Positions 25,901 to 35,100 are shown, counted from the stretch's first letter. The stretch: 64,000 bases of DNA from JAWKMZ01 sp041391965 (GCA_041391965.1 JAWKMZ010000006.1:41813-105812); one strand, 5' to 3'. Made by a program: numbers and translations. The notes: generated by a model not told the origin, from the letters alone.

Positions 25901-27770
25901 AGACGAAACAGCCCCTTTACCTTATGTAAGTACACAAAATGGTAATTGGGACACCGCTTCTACTTGGTTAAATGGTGCTGTTCAAATGACACCAAACACC
26001 AATGGCGTTGATTGGAACATTGTCAAAACCCAAAACGATATCTCTACCAACCGACCAACCACCGTTTTAGGGTTGGTAGTTGATAGCAACAGATTGTCTG
26101 TCATTAACGACCAGCCACTATATGTCAACAAATACCTAAAAATAAATGGGACTTTAGACTTAGTTGGTGAGTCGCAATTACTACAACCTATGGGAAGTTT
26201 TGTAGATAATAATGGAATAGGAAATTTAGAGCGCGACCAACAAGGTACCAGCAACCTATATAGCTATAATTACTGGGGAAGCCCTGTAAATACAGGTGCT
26301 AATAGCTATACTGTTGGAGGTATTCTCCGCAATGGTACTAATGCAAACAATATACAACCTATCCAATGGACTAATGGTACGGATGCTAATTTTAGCACCA
26401 ATCCAATAACTATGAGTAGCCGATGGATTTACGCCTTTTCAGAAGGAGCTGAAGCAAACTACTCCGATTGGTTCTTTAAAGGAAATGTTGGTTCTTTTAA
26501 TGTTGGTTTAGGTTTTACAATGAAAGGTAGTGGTGCAGCAAGTACAACACAAAACTATACCTTTGTTGGTCGTCCAAATAACGGCACCATTAACAGCAAT
26601 ACTGTAACAGCTTCAGTTTCGGGCTTAAACCAAACCCTTGTTGGTAACCCGTATCCGTCAGCAATAGATGCCAAAGAATTTATTAAAGATAATATTCTTG
26701 GTGGTAATCCTGGTACTACAGCAAGTATTGATGGTACGCTTTATTATTGGGAACAGTACACTACAAACAACACTCATCTATTAACAGATTATCAAGGTTC
26801 ATATGCGGCCTATAATTTATCTGGTTCATTAGGATCTGTTACGCCTCCAGAAATAAGTAATCAAGGAAGCTCAGCAAAAACACCAAAGCAGTTTATTCCT
26901 GTAGCTCAAGGCTTTTTTGTGACTGCGGCTGCCGTTGGAGATCAGGTAACACCTAATATTCAATTTAAAAACAGCCAACGTGCATTTGTTAAAGAAACCT
27001 CTGGAAATTCTCAATTCTTTAGAAATGCCAATCAGTACAATAACAGTACAGATGGTGAAGGCGATAGCATTGTAGACTCTATCCAACGTGTCCGTTTGGC
27101 ATTTACCACACCTGAAGGTGCCAAACGTCCATTGTTATTAGCCTTTACACCAGACAATGCTGCTACAGATGGTTTTGATTATGGGTATGATGCTAAAAAT
27201 ACGGATGATTTACCTAACGATATGTCTTTAATGATTGCCAACGATAAATACATTATTGAAGGTGTTGGTGCTTTTGATGTTAGCAAACAATATCCTATTG
27301 GTATCTTCTTGTCAACCGCAGGAACGGTAAACATTGAATTGACCGATTTAGAAAACTTTGACTCACCTATTGACGTCTATGTTTATGATGCTTTATTAGG
27401 CACTTACACACAAATAAACGATTTGAGTTTCCAAATGCAGTTAGAGGCTGGCGATTATGTTAACCGTTTCTCTATTGTTTTTGAAACGGACGACACCCTA
27501 TCGACCATTGATGAAACCTTTAAAGATATTACTGTTAATTATCTGCAAAGAACTGATGAAATTTATGTAAAAATGCCTGAAAGTATTTATGTAAAACAAG
27601 TGTATTTAATCAATACGGCTGGTCAAACGGTTAAATCGTGGAATGTGACTAATATGAATTTTGGCAGTGAATTTAAAATTCCTGTGAAACAGATTTCAGA
27701 AGGTAATTATATTTTGTCGGTTCAAACCAATACACAAACGTATAACAAAAAAGTGATTGTAAAGTATTAA
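19914..27770 (+). CDS. Giant secreted HYR/Ig-like/LamG protein with T9SS sorting domain (2618 aa)
   Basis: Start at ATG 19914, which opens a signal peptide (MKKYYTYYLKFILTLFITGVSFG); the frame is open from a TTG at 19860. Domains in order: an N-terminal unknown domain (about 25-200); HYR repeats starting near residues 267, 347, 434, 514 and 599 (each '[ND]xxxPxITCPA' and 'ATDNCG'-like); Ig/PKD-like modules to about 1760, including two clear Ig-like copies near 1423-1592 ('SYQWYHGTTAVG', 'SYQWYYNGNPMSG'). Then come LamG at about 1770-1940 ('LYFDGIDDHVNF', 'GFIDELRIWSTTLTTEQI'), a 'NWDTASTWLNG' region, a 'VGNPYPSAIDAKEFI' module, and a C-terminal T9SS-type tail from about 2543. A surface adhesin or polymer-binding role is inferred. 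The LamG-to-end part is paralogous to the 1632-aa protein downstream. Confidence 0.85.
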   Translation: MKKYYTYYLKFILTLFITGVSFGQSGIFESYLIINTNNSGNAYYDLQAVTGNPDFNGNLGTFASSNSSQTLILNGAQNKTYKCGSDNILNGWLDYRIYKQGDTPPSFSSTQISFNSDIGGAGPGCQNQLWESNGSNIDILNGLSSGNYYLEVFTHADYDINNDNNLDGTIYANNSGANYKSSFRIDNPPTANCLGTLNVVLDASGNANITAADIDNGSTDDFDTPTLSIDITTFDCSDVGTPVTVTLTAEDSLGQTDTCVTSVTVVDTSAPVITCPADITIACDANTLPANTGTASAVDACDATPTITYADAVSGINGNNRTITRTWTATDVNGNSATCNQIITIQDTSAPVITCPADVITTNDAGQCFASSVVIGAPTATDNCSTNLTYTGTRDDSLALTANYPTGVTTITWTATDENGNISNPCTQTITVNDTENPTIICPTDVIVNADANCEATSVALGSPTVSDNCGVASVTNNLGALLPLPTGTFDVTWTVTDTSGHTATCIQQVTVEDHSIPTITCPTPAASYNADAGTCGKILSFNATASDNCGNPTLSYSIGGTPITFPYNFSVGSTTVLVTATAGNGQTATCDFDVVVNDTQVPTITCPATINVPATAAGCTAIVNLTTPATADNCGIASVTNNHPSTSYSIGNTTVIWTVTDIHGNTATCNQTVTVTDPAAASSASISASLTSPICLGTSVTFTGTTTNAGSNPQYQWFIGATAVPGETNATFTTTALAVGSNTVRLRLTSGPCNTVKFSNSIVMVVNPNLPVSFTLNGPNTICAGDTANFYITNAQNFGTNPSYVWKVNGASTGVTASSYSTTILTNGQTVSVEVTSNATCATPVPQTQSIVMTVNALPTVAALANGNNVNTFSICQGLPLTLTGNGASTYTWDNGVTNGVAFTPTVGTHTYTVTGTNANGCKNTDSIIVTVTPNPTITLTTNNNNQEICGPNPNQSIANIKYNITNANTVTVSGLPAGVTYNFTGGVLTISGNPTSNTLNTYNYTVTATNSVCGTPGVTATGSIKVYNGPPSTPSSIQGITVICPVTTTTYTVNNDLNVQFYEWDLPTGFTILSGNGTNSITVQIDNNFDPPWNIGTIRVRATNPCGTSNWKSKYVFKNPFQSIGLNAGSDEIICQDDSIDLSGTVFDQQIILDNNLTFSWSDNGAGGTFSNYSNNNLNVTYTPPTVSTITNINISLIAHFPSFLCGGNDVSDQMILTVRPDLPASTIGISGSDVICNLAGNSATITITGTPNTEVLYSANGNNNVDDISNTWLDLGATGVATITVSAPLSSSQITYTIKKNRYNSPPKCVSNQTNQSVTVYLNQPPTVFNYPNQTICSDGTVTLTDSGTGNNTFGGTNASGTWSTTGDGSFAPANSKNSVYTPGPNDIFNGTATLTFTNNPTDGVCGAASDSMVITIKEKPAIGTQPQNLTACEGETVSFSVGATGDDLSYQWYHGTTAVGTNNPNLTLTGVTAANAGTYYVVVSGNSNCATPATSNVVTLSVNKIEITNNPIDASVCAGSNATFSVNATGTGLSYQWYYNGNPMSGEINETLNLTNVSVTNAGNYNVVVSGDYCSAVSSTTAVLTVTEQPIVTINYTQAAYCPSDSAQTVILTGSNTAGGTYASTPAGLAINTNTGTITPSSSAAGTYTVTYTVAATGGCAIATDNTTVTIYGMNPAAIIAGGNIVTPNCGVVAVPVSANAPSVSGATGIWTASPTTSGFFDDATQANATFTGESGTTYTLTWTITNPGGCSTSSDTITVTFTDCGTKLYFDGIDDHVNFNNTYNLGANFSIETWVKRNNNSATQQSILSKRNGNSTATGYDLSIINNRVAFRWNGNSITSSQTLNASRWYHIAVTYSNTTYKLYVDGVLSNTVTTNATIPNNNTDNFLMGATARPNNTPINYYEGFIDELRIWSTTLTTEQIRLMMNQEIENNGGAVVGSVTGALVSTSLNWTNLTGYYQMNLANGDIANGHLLANVGGIDGNLNNMTNQQDETAPLPYVSTQNGNWDTASTWLNGAVQMTPNTNGVDWNIVKTQNDISTNRPTTVLGLVVDSNRLSVINDQPLYVNKYLKINGTLDLVGESQLLQPMGSFVDNNGIGNLERDQQGTSNLYSYNYWGSPVNTGANSYTVGGILRNGTNANNIQPIQWTNGTDANFSTNPITMSSRWIYAFSEGAEANYSDWFFKGNVGSFNVGLGFTMKGSGAASTTQNYTFVGRPNNGTINSNTVTASVSGLNQTLVGNPYPSAIDAKEFIKDNILGGNPGTTASIDGTLYYWEQYTTNNTHLLTDYQGSYAAYNLSGSLGSVTPPEISNQGSSAKTPKQFIPVAQGFFVTAAAVGDQVTPNIQFKNSQRAFVKETSGNSQFFRNANQYNNSTDGEGDSIVDSIQRVRLAFTTPEGAKRPLLLAFTPDNAATDGFDYGYDAKNTDDLPNDMSLMIANDKYIIEGVGAFDVSKQYPIGIFLSTAGTVNIELTDLENFDSPIDVYVYDALLGTYTQINDLSFQMQLEAGDYVNRFSIVFETDDTLSTIDETFKDITVNYLQRTDEIYVKMPESIYVKQVYLINTAGQTVKSWNVTNMNFGSEFKIPVKQISEGNYILSVQTNTQTYNKKVIVKY
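20712..20987 (+). repeat. Identical 36-bp segments in consecutive HYR repeats
   Basis: The 36-bp stretch beginning GATACCTCTGCACCTGTC is identical at 20712-20747 and 20952-20987, exactly 240 bp (80 codons) apart, within the first two HYR modules. Other HYR copies are diverged at DNA level, so this pair was duplicated or converted recently. Confidence 0.75.
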
Positions 27771-27800
27771 ACTAAGCCACTATGGACTGAAAGCCCGATT

Positions 27801-27874
27801 ATTCGTGTGAATTTTAGCCACGAATACACGAATATTTTTTTCGAAATTATGCACAGAAATTCGTGTGTTCGTGG
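27801..27874. repeat. REP-like hairpin with CACGAAT arms
   Basis: CCACGAATACACGAAT (27818-27833) and ATTCGTGTGTTCGTGG (27859-27874) form a 16-bp stem with one mismatch around a 25-nt loop; an extra ATTCGTGTG lies at 27801-27809. Similar 'GCCACGAAT..CACGAAT' repeats are dispersed in many Bacteroidetes genomes. A 76-codon minus-strand frame across this region is judged spurious. Confidence 0.6.
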
Positions 27875-27994
27875 TGTAAAAATATTTGTAGAAACTGAAA
27901 GTCTTGCACTGAAAGTGCATAGTTTCAACTAACGGCTGTGACCAATGAACTCCCTTGATGGCAAGGATACGAAGTGTCAAATTCCAAAAAGAGA

Positions 27995-28010
27995 AAATTC
28001 CAAATTCCAA
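27995..28010 (+). repeat. AAATTCCAAATTCCAA repeat, copy 1
   Basis: The 16-mer is identical to one arm of a hairpin at 57590-57636. Here only this arm is present, preceded by a further AAATTCC at 27979-27985, in the 530-bp non-coding gap after the giant gene. Confidence 0.6.
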
Positions 28011-28080
28011 GAAAAGGGAAAATACGATGCAAACATCGGATAATTAAATTTGAAGCTATTAAATCACATTGCAATACAAC

Positions 28081-28118
28081 AAAAAGCGTCTGCCTATTCT
28101 TTGGCAGGCGTTTTTTTT
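28081..28118 (+). terminator. Intrinsic terminator
   Basis: AAAAGCGTCTGCC pairs with GGCAGGCGTTTTT (two G-U pairs, loop TATTCTTT), followed by further T residues. It lies about 310 bp after the giant gene; no closer terminator is visible, so the giant mRNA may extend through the REP region. Confidence 0.7.
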
Positions 28119-28210
28119 ATGCTCCTATCCTATTATAAGTAATTTTATGTTTAAAATAATAAACAATTTCTAAAAACAGATATGGTTTATAATGCTTAAA
28201 ATTGATTTAA

Positions 28211-28272
28211 TACTGCATTTCAACGATTATTTTTGCATTTTATAGAGTTTTTTGAATTATTTTTCTATATTG
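28211..28272 (+). promoter_or_regulatory. Upstream element and possible promoter of the 259-aa gene
   Basis: GCATTT occurs at 28215 and 28235, exactly 20 bp apart, with CGATT between, as upstream of the 1632-aa gene. A TATTTTTG (28228-28235) overlaps the second copy, and a weaker TATATTGC lies at 28266-28273, 36 bp before the ATG. Which of them is the -7 element is uncertain. Confidence 0.4.
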
Positions 28273-28301
28273 CCCTTCCCAAATCCTAATAAATTAAATC
28301 G

Positions 28302-29081
28302 ATGAACAAAATTACCTACTTATATTTTGTCATTATATTGTGTGCTACACAAAGTATGACTGCTCAAAACGCCGAGATACAACGTGTGCGTTTAGATGTT
28401 ACAACACCTCTTGGTTATGTTAGGCATTTACTTTTAGCCTTTACGCCAAACAACGCAGCCACTGATGGCTATGATTATGGCTACGATGCCCTAAATATTG
28501 AAAATTTGCCAGACGATATGAATTGGATGGTTGGCGACAAACGCTGTGTTATACAAGGTGTTGGTGCATTTAATACAACCAAATACTATCCTTTAGGTTT
28601 GTTTTTAACAAACTCTGGTAACATTTCAATTGCATTAAACTCACTTGAAAATTTTGAAAACCCTATCAATGTCTATATTTATGATGCACAACTTAATACC
28701 TATACAAGTATTAATGATAGTAATTATAATAATACGATGGAAAGTGGTACTCATTTAAATCGTTACTATATTGCATTTACCAACATTCCACCAGCTAATA
28801 TTGGAGAAAATTCGGCCTTATCTATTGCTGACCATACCTTGCAAGATATCAGTATCAGTTACCTAAAACATAGCAAAACGCTTTGTATTGATTCTAAAGA
28901 CATTGTTAACTTAAAACAGATTTCACTATACAATTTGCAAGGGCAACGCTTGTTAGACATGGGTAAAATCACTCAAAACCGCGTTGAAATTGCTATGGAT
29001 TATGCTAAAGCTTCGGCTGTTATATTGCAAGTACAATCTGATGATGGACAAATACTTAACAAAAAACTGGTACTACAGTAA
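28302..29081 (+). CDS. Secreted stand-alone copy of the giant proteins' C-terminal module (259 aa)
   Basis: 259 residues with a signal peptide (MNKITYLYFVIILCATQSMTAQ). The mature part aligns over its whole length with the C-terminal end of the 2618-aa protein: 'QRVRLDVTTPLG' vs 'QRVRLAFTTPEG', 'LLLAFTPNNAATDGYDYGYD' vs 'LLLAFTPDNAATDGFDYGYD', 'QGVGAF', 'YPLGLFLTNSGNISI', then a T9SS-like tail ('KQISLYNLQGQRLLDMGK' ... 'LNKKLVLQ'). The same module ends the 1632-aa protein. It has none of the adhesive domains of the giants. It could be a secreted partner, a decoy of the sorting or anchoring machinery, or a remnant of a larger gene that still has an intact frame and signal peptide. Confidence 0.75.
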   Translation: MNKITYLYFVIILCATQSMTAQNAEIQRVRLDVTTPLGYVRHLLLAFTPNNAATDGYDYGYDALNIENLPDDMNWMVGDKRCVIQGVGAFNTTKYYPLGLFLTNSGNISIALNSLENFENPINVYIYDAQLNTYTSINDSNYNNTMESGTHLNRYYIAFTNIPPANIGENSALSIADHTLQDISISYLKHSKTLCIDSKDIVNLKQISLYNLQGQRLLDMGKITQNRVEIAMDYAKASAVILQVQSDDGQILNKKLVLQ

Positions 29082-29225
29082 GGCTATATAATAAATTAGC
29101 CATAAGAGTTTTCTTTTAAAACTAATAGCAATTACACTTAATCGGACTTTTTTTACGTTTTATAGATGTTTTTATAAAAAAAAGCATATATTAGCCACAA
29201 ATTTAAAAATTAAATCCTTAACCTC

Positions 29226-31850
29226 ATGAAAAAAATTACATTATTGAATTTAGTGTTTCTGTTATTCTCAGTCTCGCTTTTTTCTCAAACAAATCTACAA
29301 AAAGCCCAAAACTATATCGCTTCTAAAGGCGAAGTTTGTTTGGTCTTTAAAGCTAATAGTGAAGCTCAATTTAATGAGATTTCTGAATTTTTACCTATAG
29401 GTCACAAAGTCAATAAAGAAACTTTAGAAATTGAAGCCTATGCTAATGCAGAAACATTTCCTCAATTTTTATCTTATGGGCTTCCTTATACAGTAAACAA
29501 AAGTGACAATGAGTTTACACCTGAAAATTCAACCAACAATGTAAATGCTTGGGACACCACTTGGGATGCTTATCCAACTTATTCTCAATATGTTGCTAAA
29601 ATGAATTATTATGCTACAACCTACCCTAATTTATGTTCGCTACAAACCATTGGCACCACACCTAACGGAAGAGCACTATTGGTTTTGAAAATATCTGATA
29701 ATGTAGCTCAAGATGAAGCAGAACCAGAATTTTTGTACAGTTCCACCATGCATGGTGATGAGCTTACTGGCTATCCATTAATGATTCGTTTAATTGATTA
29801 TTTATTGAGCAATTACGGAAGTGATTCTGAAGTTACTAATCTTGTAAATTCTACTGAAATTTACATTAATCCATTAGCAAATCCAGATGGTAGCTATAGA
29901 AGTACTGGAAACAATACTATTTCTAACCCAATTAGAGCCAATGCAAATGGTCAGGATTTGAATAGAAATTACCCTGATAATGTTGCAGGACTTCATGATA
30001 ATGGTACTACCTATCAACCAGAAACCAAAGCTTTTATGGCATTTGCTGACTCTAGAGACTTTGTACTTGTTGCTAATTTTCATGGTGGTACTGAAGTTGT
30101 AAACTATCCTTATGATAACACTTTTACAGACCATGCTGATGCTGATTATTATGAATATATTTCTGTAGAATATGCAGACAATGTTCATAATGTATCACCA
30201 AGTACCTACATGGACATAGATTATGATTCTTCTGTACATCCAAGTCCTGGTGTTACGCAAGGTGCTCGTTGGTATCAAGTTTATGGAGGTCGTCAAGATT
30301 ATACCAATTATTATCAACACGGAAAAGAAGTTACTATTGAGCTATCTAATACTAAATGGATTAGTGGAAGTCAACTACCAGCACATTGGAATTATAATAA
30401 GCAAGCTTTTTTAGATTACATGAAACAAGCCAACTATGGTTTTCAGGGTATCATCACTGATGAATCTGGAAATCCTGTGGTTGCACAAGTTGCAATTGCT
30501 GGACATGATGCTTTAAATTCTTATGTGTTTTCAAATGCAGACCATGGTGATTATTATCGATTAATTAAAGGTGGTACTTACAGTGTTACCTACTCTGCAC
30601 CTGGTTATGTAACACAAACTATTAATGTAACCGCTACTGATAATACAAAAACAGTACAAAATGTGACGATGGTTGCAACCACTGCAAATCCAACAGCTAA
30701 TGATACTGAAACCTGTTATAACGAAACAGCATCATTAACCGCAACAGGATCTGGTACTTTAAATTGGTATGCTAATGAAAATGATACTACTCCTCTTTTT
30801 TCTGGAGCAAATTTTATAACACCTGCTTTAACAACTAATACCTCTTATTATGTTGAAGATGTTATATCAAAAGCAAATGTTGGAGATACCCATTATAACA
30901 GTGGTGGCAGTTTTACTGGAAATAGCCCACAAAGATACTTAGTTTTTAACTGTACAGAATCTGTGATATTGCAACAAGTTACCACCAATATTTCAAGTTC
31001 TTCTGGTGCTTATGATATTGAGGTCGAATTACAAAACAGCTCAGGCCAAATGTTAGATGCCAAAGTATTTTCTTTATCAGGAAATGGTGTGCATACCTTA
31101 GATTTAAACTTTATACTTCCTGTAGCTAATGGATTAAAATTAGTTCAAAAGAATTTATCAAGCAATACCAATATGTACAGATATTCTTCACCAACTTACC
31201 CTTATACCAATGGTAGTGTAACTATTACAGGTAGTAGTAATAACTCCTACTATTATTCTTTCTATGATTGGAAAATTGGTGCTTTAAAAAGTGCAAGAAA
31301 AGAAGTTGCTGTTACTGTAAATCCAAAAGCGGCGGCCAACTTTACCTATGTTGTAAACCCAGCAAACAATGGCGAAGTTACCTTTACCAATACCTCTACT
31401 GACGCCACTACTTATGCTTGGGATTTTGGTGATTCTATTGGCTCTTCAACATCAACTAATCCAGTTTATACTTTTGCAGCGACTGGCGATTATGATGTTC
31501 AATTAACATCGACCAATCCAAATTGTGGTGATGATACCATTACTATACAAGTGAGCGTTACAGTAACAACTTTAGGATTAGCAGACAATACTCTAAACAC
31601 TATCGCTGTTTACCCTAATCCATTTAATACCTCTGTCATGATTAAAGTACCATCTAATCAAAATTCAGAATACAGTATAGAATTATATGATGTTAGTGGT
31701 CGTTCTATTATAAACTATGACAACATAACACCAATAAATAATACCATAACCCTTTCTAATTTAAACACTCTATCTAATGGTATCTACTTTATGAAAATAA
31801 TGGATACTGACACACAAAACTTTGTTACCAAGCGTTTGGTTAAACAATAA
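29226..31850 (+). CDS. Secreted M14 zinc carboxypeptidase with PKD and T9SS sorting domains
   Basis: 874 residues with signal peptide (MKKITLLNLVFLLFSVSLFSQ) and a pro-region to about 110. Catalytic M14 domain about 115-400: zinc ligands H176 and E179 in 'MHGDELTGYP', H286 in 'NFHGGTEVVNYPYD', substrate-binding 'NPLANPDGS' and 'GQDLNRNYPD', and the general base E372 in 'VTIELSNTKW'. A carboxypeptidase-regulatory-like beta domain follows ('FQGIITDESGNPVVAQVAI'), then an Ig-like stretch, a PKD domain around 700-780 ('TYAWDFGDSIGSSTSTNPVY'), and a type A T9SS domain ('IAVYPNPFNTSVMIKV' to the end). It should trim C-terminal residues of proteins or peptides outside the cell. Confidence 0.9.
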   Translation: MKKITLLNLVFLLFSVSLFSQTNLQKAQNYIASKGEVCLVFKANSEAQFNEISEFLPIGHKVNKETLEIEAYANAETFPQFLSYGLPYTVNKSDNEFTPENSTNNVNAWDTTWDAYPTYSQYVAKMNYYATTYPNLCSLQTIGTTPNGRALLVLKISDNVAQDEAEPEFLYSSTMHGDELTGYPLMIRLIDYLLSNYGSDSEVTNLVNSTEIYINPLANPDGSYRSTGNNTISNPIRANANGQDLNRNYPDNVAGLHDNGTTYQPETKAFMAFADSRDFVLVANFHGGTEVVNYPYDNTFTDHADADYYEYISVEYADNVHNVSPSTYMDIDYDSSVHPSPGVTQGARWYQVYGGRQDYTNYYQHGKEVTIELSNTKWISGSQLPAHWNYNKQAFLDYMKQANYGFQGIITDESGNPVVAQVAIAGHDALNSYVFSNADHGDYYRLIKGGTYSVTYSAPGYVTQTINVTATDNTKTVQNVTMVATTANPTANDTETCYNETASLTATGSGTLNWYANENDTTPLFSGANFITPALTTNTSYYVEDVISKANVGDTHYNSGGSFTGNSPQRYLVFNCTESVILQQVTTNISSSSGAYDIEVELQNSSGQMLDAKVFSLSGNGVHTLDLNFILPVANGLKLVQKNLSSNTNMYRYSSPTYPYTNGSVTITGSSNNSYYYSFYDWKIGALKSARKEVAVTVNPKAAANFTYVVNPANNGEVTFTNTSTDATTYAWDFGDSIGSSTSTNPVYTFAATGDYDVQLTSTNPNCGDDTITIQVSVTVTTLGLADNTLNTIAVYPNPFNTSVMIKVPSNQNSEYSIELYDVSGRSIINYDNITPINNTITLSNLNTLSNGIYFMKIMDTDTQNFVTKRLVKQ

Positions 31851-31874
31851 TTTATAACAACCCATTTTTTTTTT

Positions 31875-31907
31875 AAAGGCTGAAAATTAATTTTCAGCCT
31901 TTTTGTT
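31875..31907 (+). terminator. Intrinsic terminator of the carboxypeptidase gene
   Basis: A perfect 28-bp palindrome (AAAGGCTGAAAATT / AATTTTCAGCCTTT, 31875-31902) is followed by T residues. The rest of the 300-bp gap to the next gene is AT-rich, with only the promoter elements at 32063-32111 recognised. Confidence 0.85.
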
Positions 31908-32062
31908 TTATACAAAACCAGAAGTCAAAAAAATACGTAAATGAGCAAGAGACCACTTTTTATTTAGCTGATTATCAATTATAAAAATTTGTGCTTATCC
32001 TAAAAACGGGTAAAAAATTAAAACATAAAAACTTTATTATCAATGACTTAAAAATTGTTATT

Positions 32063-32111
32063 GCATTTTATCGATTTTATTTGCATTTCATGGAATGTTA
32101 TCTTATATTTG
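32063..32111 (+). promoter_or_regulatory. Predicted promoter and upstream repeats of the 1632-aa gene
   Basis: GCATTT at 32063 and 32083 (20 bp apart, CGATT between) is followed by a -7 TATATTTG at 32104-32111. The second repeat includes TTTG (32080-32083), 20 bp before the -7 box, which can act as -33. The ATG is 41 bp downstream. Confidence 0.55.
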
Positions 32112-32151
32112 ACATCAAATTAATTAGTCCCAAACTAAAATTTAACCGCTT

Positions 32152-35100
32152 ATGAAAAATTTTACTTGTTATTTCAGGTACATAACACTTGCCATCGTGT
32201 TATTGTTTTCTCTTGGATTGTTTTCACAAACCTCAAAAATTACTGTTTCTGTAACTTGGCCAAATTGGTCGTCTGAAAACAAAGTAGAGATTTATACACC
32301 AGCAAATGTACTATTAGGCACCATAACCAATGGTTATACTGGTTGTTGTAATAATAGCTATTCAACAACACTTGACTTAGGTTGTGTAGCTAATGGTAAC
32401 AATTACTACATAAAAATGTATGATTTATATGGAGACGGATGGAACGGAAGTGGTTCAAACGTAACCGTGAAATCTGGAGGAACGACAGTTTTGACAAATA
32501 CTGGTTCATGGACTAATGCATCAGGTAGAAAAAAATATTTTAATAATACTGGTGGTGGTTGTTCTGGTCCTGAAATGGATGTTTTTGGAAATGGTTTGGC
32601 AATTGCTGATAATGACACCACCCCAAGTGCAAGTGATGATACCGATTATGGTATTATAGATACTGGTACCAACCTAACTCATACATTTACAATCAAAAAT
32701 ACAGGATCTACAAACCTCAATCTTACTGGAATCTTACAAAAAGTAACTATTAGTGATATTCTTAACTTTTCGGTTACAGTACAACCAACATCACCAATTG
32801 CGTCTGGCAATAGTGTAACTTTTAGTGTGAGGTTTAATCCTTTAACTGCTGGCACAAAAACAGCAACCGTTTCTATTGACAATAATGATAGTAATGAAAA
32901 CCCTTACAACTTTGATATTAAAGGTACAGCTCTTACACCTTTAACTGAAGGACCAGGTGGTGTGACTTCAGATTTAAAATTATGGCTTAAAGCTAATGAT
33001 GGATTAACTTATACAACTGGTCAGCCTGTTAGTACTTGGACAGATCAAGCACGTGGTTCAAACGCTACTGCTCCAGCTGCTGGTTTAGAACCAACCTATT
33101 ATGATACTGCAACAAAAAATGTCAACTTTAATCCTGTAGTTGATTTTGATAATGACTATGATACAGCCAGTGAAGATTATACCTATTCTGATACGAATAG
33201 AACTACATTAGTAGGGCCTTCAGGGTTTTATACTCAAGATTTATTTGCTGTAATTATACCTGATGTTAACGTTACCTCTTCATTATCAAGTATGGACGTT
33301 TTTTGTGGTGATGCAGATGAATCAACAGATGAAAGAGATGGAACTGGTATTGGTTTCGGAAAATACTCTATACGCTTTGATAATGAGGTACTCTCTTATT
33401 GTGTAAAAACTACACCAACAAGCTCATCAACTCCGATTGCCAGCAGAGGTTATGGCGTTGGGCATACAAGTACCAGTGCAAATTATAACAATGTAGGTAT
33501 TGTAAACTCAAAAAATAATTCTACATCTTCACCTACTGCAAATATTTTGTTGTACAACGCCAATGATATTGGAAATACAGAAGTTGGTTTGCCACAATTT
33601 GCAAATGTAAATAACTCTCGTTTTTTCTTAGGAAGAAGTGAAGCTTACAAAGGAAGTTATGATGGAAGAGTTTGTGAAGTCATTACATACTCTGCAAAAA
33701 AAACCGATGCTAACCTTACCCAAGAACGCAACAGAATTCAATCGTACTTAGCCATTAAATATGGTATTACATTGGGTGTTAATGGTACCTCTCAAGACTA
33801 TGTCAACAGTGATGGCACTGTCATTTGGGATACCAATACTGGAGTACCTGCCAATGATGTTTTTAATTATGATATTGCTGGTATTGGTAGAGATGATGCT
33901 TCAGATTTGTACCAAAAACAATCCAGAAGTGTTAATAACGCAAGTGATGGTACAGGACGTACCCAAGGTGTTCTGACTATGGGTATTAATAGCATTTATA
34001 ACACCAATAAATTAAATCCAAACACCTTAGGCAACAAACAATTTTTAGTTTGGGGTAATGATGGTGTTAATTTAAATAATCCTGCGGTTGTGGTAGATGT
34101 TGATATGAGTACATCTATTTCACCAGCCATTTCAGGAGGCACCCATGTACAGTTTAATGGTATTGCCAGAACATGGAAAGTAGTTGAAAATGGTGGTGAT
34201 ATCCCATCTGTACAAGTGGCTGTTTTAAAAAGCGCCATCAGAACAGCTTCACCTCCAGATGGTCGTTATTTAATGTTTATTTCTGATACACCTAACTTTG
34301 ATCCAACTGCTGATTATAGAGTTATGACTGAAGATGTCAATGAATTAGGTGAAGCCATTGTAAAAACTAATTATGACTTTGATGGCACTAAATACATCAC
34401 TTTTGGATGGGCACCAGAACGCAGATTTGTAAGATCTATCTATTTTAATCCGGCAAACAATAATTATATAGACATGGAAGATGCTTTAGACCTTAATCCA
34501 ACGGCGTTTACAGTATCTGCATGGGTTAACAGAAAATCAAGTTCTTATAACAAGTCTATATTATCAAAACGAGATGCTGCTTACACTCAGGGGTATGATT
34601 TAAAAATTAATGCTTCAGGACAAGTAGAAATGTCTTGGAAAAATGGTGGTACACAAACAATCACATCTACTACTGTTATCCCAGAAGACGAATGGCATCA
34701 AGTAGCTGTCATTTACAGTGGTGGACAATCAAAATTATACATCGATGGTGTTTTGGATAAAACAGCTACTATGAGTAACCCTCCAAACACATCAGAATCT
34801 TTTTATATTGGAGCAGCGGCAAAAAATACACCTCAAGCCTTTTTTCATGGAAATATAGACGAAGTCCGTGTATGGAAAACTGCCTTAACTGTTGACCAAC
34901 TCCATTATATCATGAATCAAGAAATTAAAAATAATTCAAATTTTGTAGGTGCTTCCTATTTTATAAGCCGAGGCATTACACCTACTAAAAATGAAGTTGC
35001 ATCTATTCCTTGGAGTGACTTAGACGGTTATTACCCAATGTCAACTTATACCTATACCAATACTAAAGACGAATCAGGTAATGGACACCAAGGTGCTTTA

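Noticed and set aside
27780..28010. 76-codon minus-strand ORF after the giant gene
   Set aside because: It runs across the REP-like repeats, its peptide is the translation of palindromic repeats, and it has no promoter or family resemblance.
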